From: Papaver somniferum
Taxonomy: Eukaryota > Streptophyta > Magnoliopsida > Ranunculales > Papaveraceae
Reading direction: 5' to 3'
Length of the DNA: 64,000 bases
Assembly: GCF_003573695.1 (NCBI RefSeq)
Contig: NC_039368.1
Coordinates: 8,207,860-8,271,859 of the forward strand
Below the pieces are notes generated by a model. The model worked only from the letters and a program-made list of their open reading frames with translations. It was not told the origin of the DNA and did no database searches. Shown here in pieces: positions 33,757 to 44,749 of the stretch (position 1 is the first letter of the stretch; each line of letters starts with the position of its first letter). The translations under genes and the position numbers were made by a program.

Positions 33757-33769
33757 CAAAGGGGTAGAT
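33756..33769 (+). promoter_or_regulatory. Polypurine tract of the AAACT element
   Basis: The purine-rich stretch ACAAAGGGGTAGAT immediately before the 3' LTR is the expected second-strand primer site. The equivalent stretches in the second element read AACGGGGGATAT (36551-36562) and AACGGGGAAGAT (54515-54526). Confidence 0.7.
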
Positions 33770-35871
33770 TGTTAGAGCATTGCTCAGTCGAACTCGCATC
33801 CGTTGTTATCTCAAGCATGTTTGTCAATGTTAGTGATCAAAACTATAAGTCTTGATTTCTAGTTTACTATAGCTAAGTCTCGGACTAGGATAAAAAGTGT
33901 AGTTGATCTCAAGAACTCCATGGCGATTCATCATACAAGACGAAGAACTACTCAAGGAACCGGTGGAACTTCATCAACAAAAAGTTATGTGGAGACTTGA
34001 ACTTATCTATCACTCAAAAGTCTATCTACACTATCTCCTACTCTTTGAGACAAAAGTCGTTTGCTATATAGACTTTGATTATACACATTTGGTATTTCGA
34101 GCCGAGTATATCTCACCTATCTATATCTCGAAATATGTGTTGGTAAGATTTTGCTTCAACCGAGTTTATCTTTACCTAGTGACGAAAGTCATGTTATGTT
34201 TCAATCACTTTGAAAATTGCTTTGACGAGAAATGGTGTAACAACTATATAACGTCCTCTAAGAATGTTTCAATAATTTAAATGAGATTTTAGATTATATA
34301 ATCAATGGTGGATATAAGCATTATTGTGGAAACACATTTATGTACAAGTCTTATTCCTTAAACCAAAGTTTGCAAACTTTGTTTATCAAGAGAAACGGAA
34401 TGTGGCGTAGCCAAGTCCGCGAACCGGCAGAAGTTTTCGTCCGAGAATTTCTGCTGGAGTTTGTGAACTCCTTCCGTGAACTTAAGTCCGCGAACCCAGT
34501 CCGCGAACTTGAGTAGGTTATATCTAAATATATTGCTCGTGATATCTTGAATCTAATCGTGATACCTAGAAACGTGCATTTCATTTGTGTGTAACAAGCT
34601 AAGTTTTTGATTTAAAGGTTGAAAGATATTAGCTTGAATCTAATCAGGTTTGCATTTAACGGTGAATATTAAATGCTTTGTTACTAAGTTAAAATTGATT
34701 GCAAACCCTGATTTGAAAGACTATAAAGGAAACATCTAGCATCTGTGCAAAACCAATCCCCACACCTTAAGTGTGATACTAGTTTGCGTGCCAGAGTCGA
34801 TTCTCCTTTAACCTTTGGTTTTCTTCTTCTAAAACCAAGTTAATGACTTAAAGACTTCATTGGGATTGTGAAGCCATACGGATACTACTTTTATCGTAGT
34901 TGTGTGATCTGATCTTGCATCTTCTATCGTCCGAGTACAATAATATTTATTGGCTTGAGATTAATATCTCCGATAGGAAAGATAAAAAAAGTAATCACAA
35001 ACATCTTCGTCTCATTGTTTGTGATTCCGCAACATCCTGTTTCGCTACCATACGATTAAGATTGTTGTGAGGTGATTGATAACTCTAGGATGTTCTACGG
35101 GAATATAATACCGGATTATCAATTGGTTCCTGTTCACCTTGATTTATCAAAAGACGAAATAAAAACCTTTAAGGTTTATCCGTGGGATACATATTGATCC
35201 TTTGATAGACTTGTCTGTGTGAGACAGATTTGTTTATTATCAAGTCTTCGACTTTGGGTCGTAGCAACTCTTAGTTGTGGGTGAGATCATCTAAGGGGAT
35301 CAAGTACGTAGTATCCTGCTGGGATCAGAGACGTAGGGAGTACAACTGTACCTTGGATCAGTGGGAGACTGATTGGGGTTCAACTATAGTCCAGTCCGAA
35401 GTTAGCTTGGAGTAGGCTAGTGTCTGTAGCGTCTTAATAAAGTGTGTGTTCAACTGGACTAGGTCCCGGGGTTTTTCTGCATTTGCGGTTTCCTTGTTAA
35501 CAAAATTCTGGTGTCTATGTTATTTCTATTTCCGCATTATATTGTTTATCTTTATAATTGAAATAATACAAGTTGTGTGTTGTAGATCATCAATTAGAAT
35601 ATCCAACCTTTGGTTGTTGATTTAAATTGATTGATCCTTGGATATTGGTCTTTGGGATCATCCAAGATATTCCTTGTATTTGATTAAAGACTCCCTGATT
35701 TCTATTAGCTTGAGTAAATCAAATCAAGTGAGAGATATTAACTCCTCAATATACTTTAATCTAGATTGAGTCTGACTGTCTAGTTGATTCTCTAGCAAAG
35801 TATATTGGAGTTAGTCAATACAAATTGCTAAGAGAAATATTGGGTGGTGTTGTTAGACCCCCGCTTTTTCA
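33770..35871 (+). repeat. 3' LTR (2.10 kb) of the AAACT element
   Basis: Starts TGTTAGAGCATTGCTCAGTC and ends GCTTTTTCA, followed by the AAACT duplication. It retains the segment at about 34516-34993 that is missing from the 5' LTR. A shortened GTCCGCGAAC-type array lies at about 34410-34512. Confidence 0.9.
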
Positions 35872-36190
35872 AAACTTTTAAGCTCAATCACTCAAATTGG
35901 CTGTTTTGGGGGCTGCTACAAGTTATTTTGAGTTCTATAAGTAAACTAAAATAAAATAGGTCGCATGCATTTGACCAACTCAACGTTGGATATTTATACA
36001 GTTAAACTTGTTTTTTTAGAAAAACCTTTAAGTAATTTAGTCGCATTTCAGAAAAGAGAAATTAATAATAAAAAAATCAGCATCGGCAAGTTACGAATTA
36101 CAATCTAGCCAATTCCGGTTTTGTGTATGGAAACCTCCAGAATCGTTTAGGTTGTTTGGTAAACATATCCTATTACATGTTATTTTATTA
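35872..36190. other. Host sequence between the two LTR elements; no gene seen
   Basis: Continuation of the target sequence interrupted at 28450, starting with the second AAACT copy. AT-rich, no reading frame. It ends at TATTTTATTA, where the truncated tail of the second element starts. Confidence 0.5.
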
Positions 36191-36562
36191 ATCATTATGT
36201 AAGGGGGAGTGGTTTTCATTGTGAGATGAAGTATTGACTAAGGAGGAGTGATACATATAACTGTAGTATTATTGTCATATGTTATACAATTGAACTTTGA
36301 CGTTGTGTAATAATACTATGACATTGTATAACAATAATTGAGAACAATTGTTTTCTTATTGTTATGGCTACGGATCTTCACCAACTATGATGCTGAGTTG
36401 AACACGTTAAGAATCACTGGATTACTTGGAAGTGACGAAGATTTCGAGTAATGTTGAAGAACCAGGGAAATCAAGCATTTGGATGAGAAGCTACAAATTT
36501 TATTTATTTTGTAATCCATATATATTGATAGTTTTGTCACTAAAATTGACAACGGGGGATAT
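36191..36562 (+). mobile_element. Truncated internal 3' tail of a copia-like element upstream of a 5' LTR
   Basis: Begins abruptly at ATCATTATGTAAGGGGGAG, matching the interior end of both elements (33404 and 54137), and ends with a polypurine tract directly before an LTR at 36563. Since that LTR is also followed by a primer-binding site, the order is interior-LTR-interior-LTR, a remnant of a tandem (multi-LTR) arrangement. Confidence 0.8.
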
Positions 36563-37202
36563 TGTTAGATCACTGCTCGGTCGAAATCCCAAGCGTTGCT
36601 ATCTCAAGCTTGTTTGTCAAGTTTAGTTGCCAAAACTATAAGTCTTGATTTGTAGTCTACTTATAGATATGTCTCGGATTAGGATAGAATGTGTAGTTGA
36701 GATTTAGACTTCACAGCGTTCATCGATTGAAGACGATGAACTACTAAGGGGATCTTATGGAACTTCATCAACAAAAGGTATGTGGAGACTTGAACTCATA
36801 TATCACTCATAAGTCTATTTTTATTCTAACTCCTATTGAGACAAAAGTCATATAGCAGTATAGACTTTATTTTATACACATTTGATATTTCGAGCTGAGT
36901 TTAACTCGCTTACATATTTCTCGAAATATGTGTTGGTAAGCTTTCGCTTTAACCAAGTTCATCTTTCATTCTTGACGAAAGTCAAAAGATGATCATGTGA
37001 AAATCATCTGGTAACATCTTACATGATTTGTATGAGACGGTCATTTGATGCAGACTCGTAATGTTTCGTATTGATCTATTGATCACTTGAAAATTGCTTT
37101 GAAGCTAAAATTTTATGTGAGACAGCTATTCCCATCTTCTAAGAATGTTTCAATGATTAAAATGGAGTTTAGAATAATTAAACATTGATTGGATATAACA
37201 CA

Positions 37203-37490
37203 GTATGCGTACTTGTATGCTAACTGTTGCATGTTACTCCAAGTCCGGGAACCATCATATGCATACACATATGCGTATTGGTTCAACAGTTGAAGTCTGG
37301 GGACGTAGTATACATACCCGTATGCATACTGGCTTAACAGCTCAAGTCTGGGAATTTAGTATGCGTACCCATTTGCATACTAATTCAACTGAGTTGGTCG
37401 TGAACAAAAAAATGCGTACCTGTTCGCATACTCGCGGATAGACCAAGTCCGGAACTCTAAGTATGCATTCCCATTTGCATACTTGAGTTG
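37203..37490. repeat. Array of short palindromic GTATGC(A/G)TAC motifs in the LTR
   Basis: At least five imperfect palindromic modules occur, of the form GTATGCGTACCC then GCATAC, separated by CAAGTCCGGGAAC-like spacers. The sister LTR (about 55084-55330) has a matching array. In the AAACT family the corresponding position holds unrelated GTCCGCGAAC-type modules. Reading frames seen across it are by-products of the repeat. Confidence 0.8.
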
Positions 37491-38429
37491 GTTATGTTCT
37501 AAAATCGGTTTATTCATGAACAAATACATTTATATAATAAGGAATGCAATCTTTTGCAAACCATGTATATGATGTTCATGAATTGATTCCAGTGAATGAA
37601 AATCGACTTTGCTTCAATTGTGTCTCATATACTTCTATGAGAATATAAATAATTGAACAACTCTATAACTAGTTTCATTTGAGTGATTTGAACTAGTTGT
37701 AATAAATATGAACAAGGTTGATACGAAAGTGTTCATATGGCTAAATTCGGTTAACTATTGTTGAGTCAACCAAGTGTACACGTTTAGGTACATTACCTAT
37801 ATCTTAATGAAGGAACGTTTCATTTGTGTATAACAAGCTAAGTTCAATCTAACGGTTGAAATATATTAGCTTGAATCTAATCAGGTTTTCATCTAATGAT
37901 GAATATTGAATGCTTTGTTACCAAGGTAACATTGATTGCAAACCCTGATTTGAAGACTATATAAGGGAGAAATCTAGCAACTGGGAAACCTAATCCCCAC
38001 AACTATGTGCGATACTAGTTGCGACTAGAGTCGATTCTCCTTTAACCTTAGGTTTTTTCCAAAACCCTGTAGGTTAACGACTTGAAGACTTCATTAGGAT
38101 TGTGAAGCCAGACCCAACTATTTTCTATGTAGTTGCGTGTTCTGATCTTGCTTTATTTTATAGTATTGAGTATTATCTTTTCTAAGATTTGCTCGAGATA
38201 CAATCTCCGACAGGTAAGATAAAAACACTACACCATACTGCCTATTTTGCAACGTTTGGTATTTCGGGTCTGCAACGTATATAAAGGTTGCTGACATTTT
38301 TCCGTTGCTTGTTTTTGGTAATACGTTGCACAAAATCTGATAATTTAATTGAAAAAAGAAATATAGGACACGGTTGGATTTATTAAAATAGTTGAGGACT
38401 TAAATGTCTATAACAATCTTATTATCCTC

Positions 38430-41313
38430 TCTTTCGCTTCTATTTGCTATTTTCTTTTTTTTCCTTATCTCTCTTCTCATAGAAGCACACATCGAGTTCT
38501 CCTCCCATTTTTTTTGTTCTCTTTTAACCCTAAACCAAGATCTGCGAAATTAAACACAAGTTTTCAGAAATCAAAACCCATTTATTCTTAACCCTAATCT
38601 CATACTTCAAATTCCATCTTTCGGAAATCAAACCCAGTTTTTCAATAACCCAATCCCTAGGTTTTCAATAACTCAATCCCTGGAAATCGTTTTCTTCTGT
38701 AAAATCAAACGAAATTGTAAGGTATGCTTCGTTCCAACTTGAAATTACCTATCTCGCGATGAACTAATAGATCTTTCTTGGTATAACCCTAATCTTCTTC
38801 ACTGTTTCTGTTATTATTGCTTTATTTTGACCTAATCTATGAATAACATCTTTTGGTAGGTAATATTCTGTAAAGATTGTGCAATTTTTGTTTTTATTTA
38901 TTAAATTTGATGGAGTTTCGAAGTATGTTTTTTTTTTATTTCAGTTTTGTGGTCATATGATGTTCTAAAGATAGTGTTGGTATGTGGTGATGATGGTTTT
39001 GTTGGTGAAAGTGGTGTGTTTTGCTGCTTAGACTTGGAGGTATGGTTAGTGTTGCAGATTTTCATTCTTAGGGATTTGTTGCAGTGGGTGAAGATATTGT
39101 TGGTAGTGGTGATTTGGTATTGAAGCTGGTGGTTCCGTAGATGTTGGTATGTGGGTGGTAGGTTCGGTGATGGAGGCTGACTGAGCTTGTTGGCACTGCA
39201 TTCATCAACTCATGCATCCGGCCTCTGATTAACTTCGATTTCCCTTTTCTACAGGTTTGGTGTTGACAGGGTTATAAAAAAAAATTGTTGAATGCTTGAT
39301 AGTATTACAGTAGGTAGTGGCTGCATCCCAAGAGTGCTAATATTATGTGTTTTACCGCTTTCTCCTTAATGTTGTGATGGCCCGTTACGTATATGTTTCT
39401 TTGGATGATAAGGGTTTGATTATTGATGTTTTTATCTTTTATTGTTTCATGTGCACAGGGAGCAGCTACAAAAGATTAAATTAAAAATGTTGCATACATG
39501 GGGTACAATTGTAACATGAAAACATGCATCTTTTACTGGTTCGTGACAGTGAAAAGACAGCAGACAAGAAGCTTCCATGTGCTTTACAGATATCTATAAT
39601 GTCTTTTGGTGAGAAAAAACCCCATTTCTGGATGTAAGCATAGTTTTATTTTTCTCTTTCAGATGATTTTTAAAGTGTATATGTAATTTTTATGATTCAA
39701 TGGTTTGCTTAGTCTAGACCACTAAGTTTCTTTGAATTATAAATGATTATTTGATTGAACTTGGTTTCACGTATATGTAAGTGATGAGCAAACCTGGCGG
39801 CATCCCCCTGTATGTGGATGGCCATGGACATTACGTTCTCAATTCGGCACCAAAAGATGACCATCATGGTTACTCGAGGGATTGTTTTTGGTTTTGTTGA
39901 TGTTGACTCAAGTAGGTGAAGCATATTAAACTTGTATGAGCTAGTTGAGGCATCATTGGAAGTAACATGCCGAAACTTGATTGCGGGACCAATTTAGACC
40001 AAGAAGGTAAACAATTGTAGTATTTTGATGTTGTTTTGTTTGTCAAGTTTCTAAAGCTAGAATATGTCGAGGCTCATAATTGATGAGCTCCTATTTCTTG
40101 CTTATAGTCTTTGTTGTTTGTTACAGATGTTGTTCTCATTTAATGCAGGATAACTATTTAATAATTTTGTAAATCATCTACCTGACCTGTTTTCAATCTT
40201 TTATACCCTTTTATCTAATGCTTATGAATTGTAGCTTATGGTTGCTGCCCCATTGGTGTTACTGTGTACCAGATGGTTGGAATTTCCTGCATTTGGACAA
40301 GTACCATGGCTACTTCCTGTACCTGCAATAGTGACTATTGTTAGAGGTGAATACCCGTCCTTGACTAGTAGAGTTTAAAGTTCTGTAAGCTTCGTGTCTT
40401 GTGTACGATCTTGTTATGTTCACCAACGCCAGATAGTTTTTATTGCAGGAAAATCATAGTAAGAGAACACACTTGGAAGTTGATACTGTTATCTTGCTTG
40501 TCAACTCAAGTTATCCACGCCATATATATGATACATTAAAAATAGGCTGAAAGGTAAAAGTAAGTTGATACTGTTAGTAAACTCTAGAACTTCACTCTTG
40601 CTAAGTTTTTATACGGATGTAATCTTGTGATGCTTCTGCAATGCAATCATGTTACCTTGATTAGAGTAAAATTGTTCATGACATCTGCTTAGAGTTACGA
40701 TGTGGGTGATGATTGTGTATATTTGTTTAGATTTCTCTCAAGTATGACCATCTGCATGGTAAGTACTCAAATAATATCTAAATTGATAACTTATGTCACA
40801 AATCAGTTATCAGACGAATCGGAACCATTGATTTGTTGTTAAGAATATCTTTAGTAGAGAAGGTGCCAAATGTGCAGTGTGTACATTGTTGACTTATGAT
40901 CACTAATCAGAAAGATTAACTTGAATTTGCTTTCTAGCTACGATTGCTATACTTGGATTTAACCTGGTGGGAACTCTTCTTTTTCACAGGTACAGGATAC
41001 GTACTTGTTCTGATTTTTTCATTTGTGAAAATTATGGCGCCTTATGCACAAGTATGTATTTCTTACTTCTGTACTACTCTTTTTGGTTCCGTCCACAATC
41101 TCTATGTATGAACTACTCTCTAAAATTTGAATAAAATTGCCAGGAACTCCATATATCATATAATCCTTGTACTATGCCAACATCATATACACTTCCCTGT
41201 TCTCTTTGAGTTTCATCTTTGGTAATCAGTTGGGTTACTCTTAATGCATATGATATGAGCTATCTTTGCTGAATTAGATCTTCAAGTTAATATGTTGTCT
41301 CTTGATCATGTAG
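38430..41313 (+). other. CACTA interior: leader-like and exon-like sequence, not identified
   Basis: A CT-rich stretch with AACCCTAA and AATCAAACCC motifs (38440-38720) resembles a plant 5' UTR and ends at a GTATGC donor. Later pieces bounded by AG and GT include 40237-40348 (LMVAAPLVLLCTRWLEF) and 40991-41051 (GTGYVLVLIFSFVKIM), both hydrophobic. They may be captured from one or several host genes. No frame is continuous. Confidence 0.3.
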
Positions 41314-41406
41314 CAGCAGCATGGTAAGTTGGTTGACAAAAAAAATTGGCTAATGGAGGATCTGGTCATTGTAGGTGTCACTTCAGGTGCTTCTTCCCAA
41401 GATAAG
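41314..41406 (+). pseudogene. HDR: Captured exon of HDR / IspH (4-hydroxy-3-methylbut-2-enyl diphosphate reductase)
   Basis: A 31-codon exon lies between acceptor CATGTAG and donor GTAATT. It reads HGKLVDKKNWLMED and then VIVGVTSGASSQDK. This corresponds to the plant HDR stretch LVEKENWLPEG followed by TIGVTSGASTPDK, near the C-terminus. HDR is the last enzyme of the plastid MEP isoprenoid pathway. No neighbouring iron-sulphur cysteine exons are visible, so only a fragment was captured. Other exon-like pieces nearby, such as 40237-40348 and 40991-41051 (hydrophobic) and 41640-41729, were not recognised. The HDR call is from memory of the family; an alignment would settle it. Confidence 0.68.
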
Positions 41407-43175
41407 GTAATTGTCTTCATAGCAAACTTGTTCCATTTTCAAAGTTTTAATCTGTAGATCTTTACATGGAAGTATGTTTTAAAGGCATTGTGATGTATGT
41501 GCTTGTATGAATTGATGGCCATGTGGCCTTATATGCTAGTGTTGGTGGAATGAACTTTATCGATTTTATAGTAATTTCCTGTCATATGTTTATATTCATG
41601 TTCTTATGTTTTGAAATGAACATTTGGTTGTGTATGCAGAAAACAAAAGATGGTTGTCGCTGGTATTGTTATGGATGGATTGGCTCATTACATCCTGTCA
41701 TTGTGCCAAGGGAGGAAAAAGAATCTGAGGTACCTTGTACCATCTATATCTTTTGTTCAAGTGAGTATGGTTAATAGGCTAGTTTAAAGTTGGGAAAGTC
41801 CTGCAGTGTGCCAACATCTTACACACTCCCACTATTTTCTTGTTGATCCATTCATCAAAGATAGGACTAAGTACTGTGAAGATATTTGAGAAACAACCTA
41901 GTAATAGTAGCATTGTAGCAATTTTCTTATGTTTCGATTGTGTATATTCAGAAGTTCATAATGTTGTAAAATGTTGTAAGAATGAATGATTATGTATCAG
42001 TTCAGGGTTCTATATTATTTGTAATATTACAATATTGAGAGTACCAATACAGATTTTCTATTTTTTTCCAATTTTGATTATATATTTTGCAACGTATATG
42101 AAAGTTGCTTAAATTATTTGCACTAAGTCTAATTATAGCAACGGACAAAGCAACAAATTAAACGTTGCTTAAAATTAATTTAAGCAACGCTTACATACGT
42201 TGCAAATAATTTGTGACGCCGTGAAGGAAACATACATAAGCGTTGCTTAGATTATTAGCAACGAAAATAAACGTGGTAGATTTGGGGTTTTGGTGTAGTG
42301 AAAGTAGTCACAAACATCTTCGTCTCATCTTTTGTGATTCCACAATATCTTGTTTCGCTACCATACGATTAAGATCATTGTAAGGTAATTGATGTTACTA
42401 GGTTGTTCTTCGGGAATATAAGTCTGGTGTATCAATTGGTTCCTGTTCACCTTGATTTATCAAAAGACAGATTAACAACTCGTAGGTATTTCTGTGGGAG
42501 GCAGATTTATCTATTCAATAGACTTTTCTGTGTGAGACAGATTTGTTTACCAAGTATTCGACTTTGGGTCATAACAACTCTGAGTTGTTGGTGAGATCAG
42601 CTAAGGAAATCAAGTACGTAGAGTCATGCTGGGATTCAGAGGGGTAAGGAACGTGACTGTACCTTAATCAGTGTGATATTGGTTAGGGCTCAACTACATT
42701 CTAGCTCGAAGTTAACTTGTAGTAGGCTAGAGTCTGTAGCAGCTTAATACAATATGGTGTTCAAATTTGGACTAGGTCCCGGGGTTTTTCTGCATTTGCG
42801 ATTTCCTCGTTAGCAAAATTTCTGGTGTCTGTGTTATTTCTTTTCCGCATTATATTTTTATACAATTGAAATATCACAGGTTGTGTGTAGTTCAATCAAT
42901 TAGATAATCCAACCTTTGGTTGTTGATATAAATTGATTGACACTTGGATATTGGTCTTTGGTACCATCCAAGTTATTTCTCATATTAATCCGGCTCATAG
43001 ATTTTTATTTGTTCGATTGCATATTGATTTGAGAAATTGAGATATAACTCTTGGATGTATTTTCCTTGATTGAGTCTGACTATCTAGTTGATTCTCTTGG
43101 AAATATATTGGATTTAGTCCATACAGATTTCCTAAACAAAATATTGGGTGTGGTTGTTAGACCCCCGCTTTTTCA

Positions 43176-43344
43176 ATTGGTATCATTGCAGGCAAACACG
43201 TTTAAGACCTCATAAGTCTGTGTTTGTAGCAATCTGACTCTACGGACAGGTCTTCTATCTCTGAGTGTGCTATCTCTGACAAACGCATCACCAGAGACAA
43301 AAGTTTTGTTTCTGTGAAATCTATTAAATAGGAAGGCTTATATA
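43176..43344 (+). other. Interior start of the second element: primer site and gag start, cut by Helitron
   Basis: Homologous to 30089-30250 of the AAACT element (CAAACACGTTTAAGACCTCA). A frame reading ECAISDKRITRDKSF runs into a TAG just before the Helitron boundary at 43345. Confidence 0.6.
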
Positions 43345-43387
43345 TCTATATTATAAGGGACAATGGTGTTTCCTACATCGACGGTTC

Positions 43388-44744
43388 TCTATAGTTTGGA
43401 CATATAAAAGACGGTCCGGATGGACTCGATTAATAAAAACAGACAAGTGCTTTTTACCCAATGGATTGAGGTCTACAATTTAAGTGCATAAAGGACGGTC
43501 ATATTGAGCTACCGATCTTACCATTCCAACAAATCGGGTAATAAACCAATTTCGTCTTTATTCTTTTGACTCATACGCTTCTTCAAGCGTTTTTCTTCTC
43601 CATATCAATTAATGTAAATCAAGAGTCAAGACATGATTCAGGGACAAGCGTTTCTATTATCCTTCCTCTTTAGACCATCTCATAGACTTTCTTTTCCAAT
43701 TTCATATAATATTTCTACTGTACCATTAGGATTTCACCAAAGTTCAGGCTGTTCAAACCTGCCAATTGCGATTCTATTCTCAAGGTTGTTTTTGCAGGAG
43801 GCCAAAGCAATCTGTCCTCGAGGTGAAGAATTTCCTTTTTTTCTTTTTTTTTTTCTTTTTTTTTTTTGCTCAAGTTCAATTTATTGATTGATCATTAGAT
43901 GAATGAATTTTGATTGTATAGAAGAAGGTTTGGCGTTCGTCGATTTGAGATCGATTTTCATCTCCAGGATTGTCAATTGTTATGAGGGTTTCAGATAAGG
44001 TATTCAATACATAATTTTTGTTATCTCTTTATGGGGATTTATATAAAATGGTTAGTTTTTCTTTCTTCGTTCTTCATTATGTGTTTTACATTACGTGTTT
44101 ACGTTAGTTTGGATCTTATTTTGATCTTTAACCATAAATTTGACAAACAGTGGTAATAAAATCTTAAGAGTGTATTAAGATATTGTATTTTGTCAAAATG
44201 AAATCGCAGTTTTGTGTATAATTCTTTTATCCCGTGGATGAATAGTAACTAATCATTATATGGCAATTCACTTCTTTCAACCTTTTGCAGGTAAACGGGA
44301 TGAACCGAACCTTTTGCCTCTGGAACACTAGATTCTTTTTAGGTTAAACTGTATGAACCAGACAACTATCTTGATCCATGATTTAGATTGGTGATATAAC
44401 ATTGAGAATTTCGTTATGCGGATTATGAAATTAATTTGTTAAATTTTCAAAAATGCTTGCTGATATTTCATGACCATGTTTTTCAGTTTTTTCTTATTTA
44501 ATTCCCGATGAAGTGTTCTTTTGTTTGGTTTGAAAGTGAAGTAGGATTCTTTAGTTCCTTGATGTTCATAATAGTGATTATGGTGTGTTTTGAAGGTTCA
44601 AAACAACTCAATAGATCACTAAAAAGAGAGTATCTTATACATAATAATAAAAATGCTTTACGGAACCATCTCACGGTATGTCCTGGTGAAAATTGATTTG
44701 CATATTTTTTCCTAATTTTTTTTTCTTCAAATTACTATTTGTAG
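43388..44744 (+). other. Helitron interior, left part; no gene identified
   Basis: AT-rich with a long T/C run (43829-43870). A frame 43633-43887 (MIQGQAFLLSFLF) is pyrimidine-driven and ends in the run. GT/AG-like sites around 43795-43825 and 44290 suggest captured exons, but none is recognisable. Confidence 0.3.
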
Positions 44745-44749
44745 TGATC

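Larger units (their letters stand above)
28451..35871 (+). mobile_element. Non-autonomous copia-like LTR retrotransposon, complete, TSD AAACT
   Basis: Both LTRs begin TGTTAGAGCATTGCTC and end in TTTTTCA. The 5-bp direct repeat AAACT lies immediately outside (28446-28450 and 35872-35876). A TGGTATCAGAGC primer-binding site (initiator tRNA-Met type, usual in copia elements) follows the 5' LTR after two bases, and a purine tract precedes the 3' LTR. The 3.7-kb interior holds a short gag-like frame and a second broken frame. I find no integrase, reverse transcriptase or RNase H motifs, so it must have relied on enzymes from another element. LTRs differ at roughly one base in ten by eye, so the insertion is not recent. 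Confidence 0.92.
38226..42300. mobile_element. CACTA (En/Spm-type) non-autonomous transposon, 4.08 kb, TSD AAA
   Basis: The ends are CACTACACCA and TGGTGTAGTG, perfect 10-bp terminal inverted repeats with the diagnostic CACTA. The 3-bp target duplication AAA is confirmed by the empty site in the sister LTR at 56062-56077. Both subterminal regions are filled with GCAACG/CGTTGC motifs in both orientations (38249-38340 and 42085-42275), as expected for transposase-binding arrays. The interior shows no transposase domain; instead it has a 5'-UTR-like CT-rich leader (about 38430-38720) and exon-like pieces, including an HDR exon. It would depend on another element's transposase. Confidence 0.93.
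36563..43175 (+). repeat. 5' LTR of the second element, interrupted at 38226-42300
   Basis: Starts TGTTAGATCACTGCTCGG and ends CCGCTTTTTCA. A palindromic array of GTATGCGTAC/GCATAC motifs lies at about 37203-37490. The LTR reads through without loss across the CACTA insertion: the segment ending GATAAAAA resumes as AAAGTAGTCACAAAC, against GATAAAAAGTAGTCAC at the empty site in the 3' LTR (56062-56077). Confidence 0.85.

Noticed and set aside
36182..36186. ATTTT as a possible matching target duplication for the second element
   Set aside because: The region is AT-rich, the motif is not adjacent to the element fragment at 36191, and the upstream side is a different element's tail; chance match is likely.
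37205..37441. 78-codon frame rich in Met, Arg, Thr and His
   Set aside because: It is a by-product of the GTATGC palindromic array in the LTR; the residue pattern repeats with the array.
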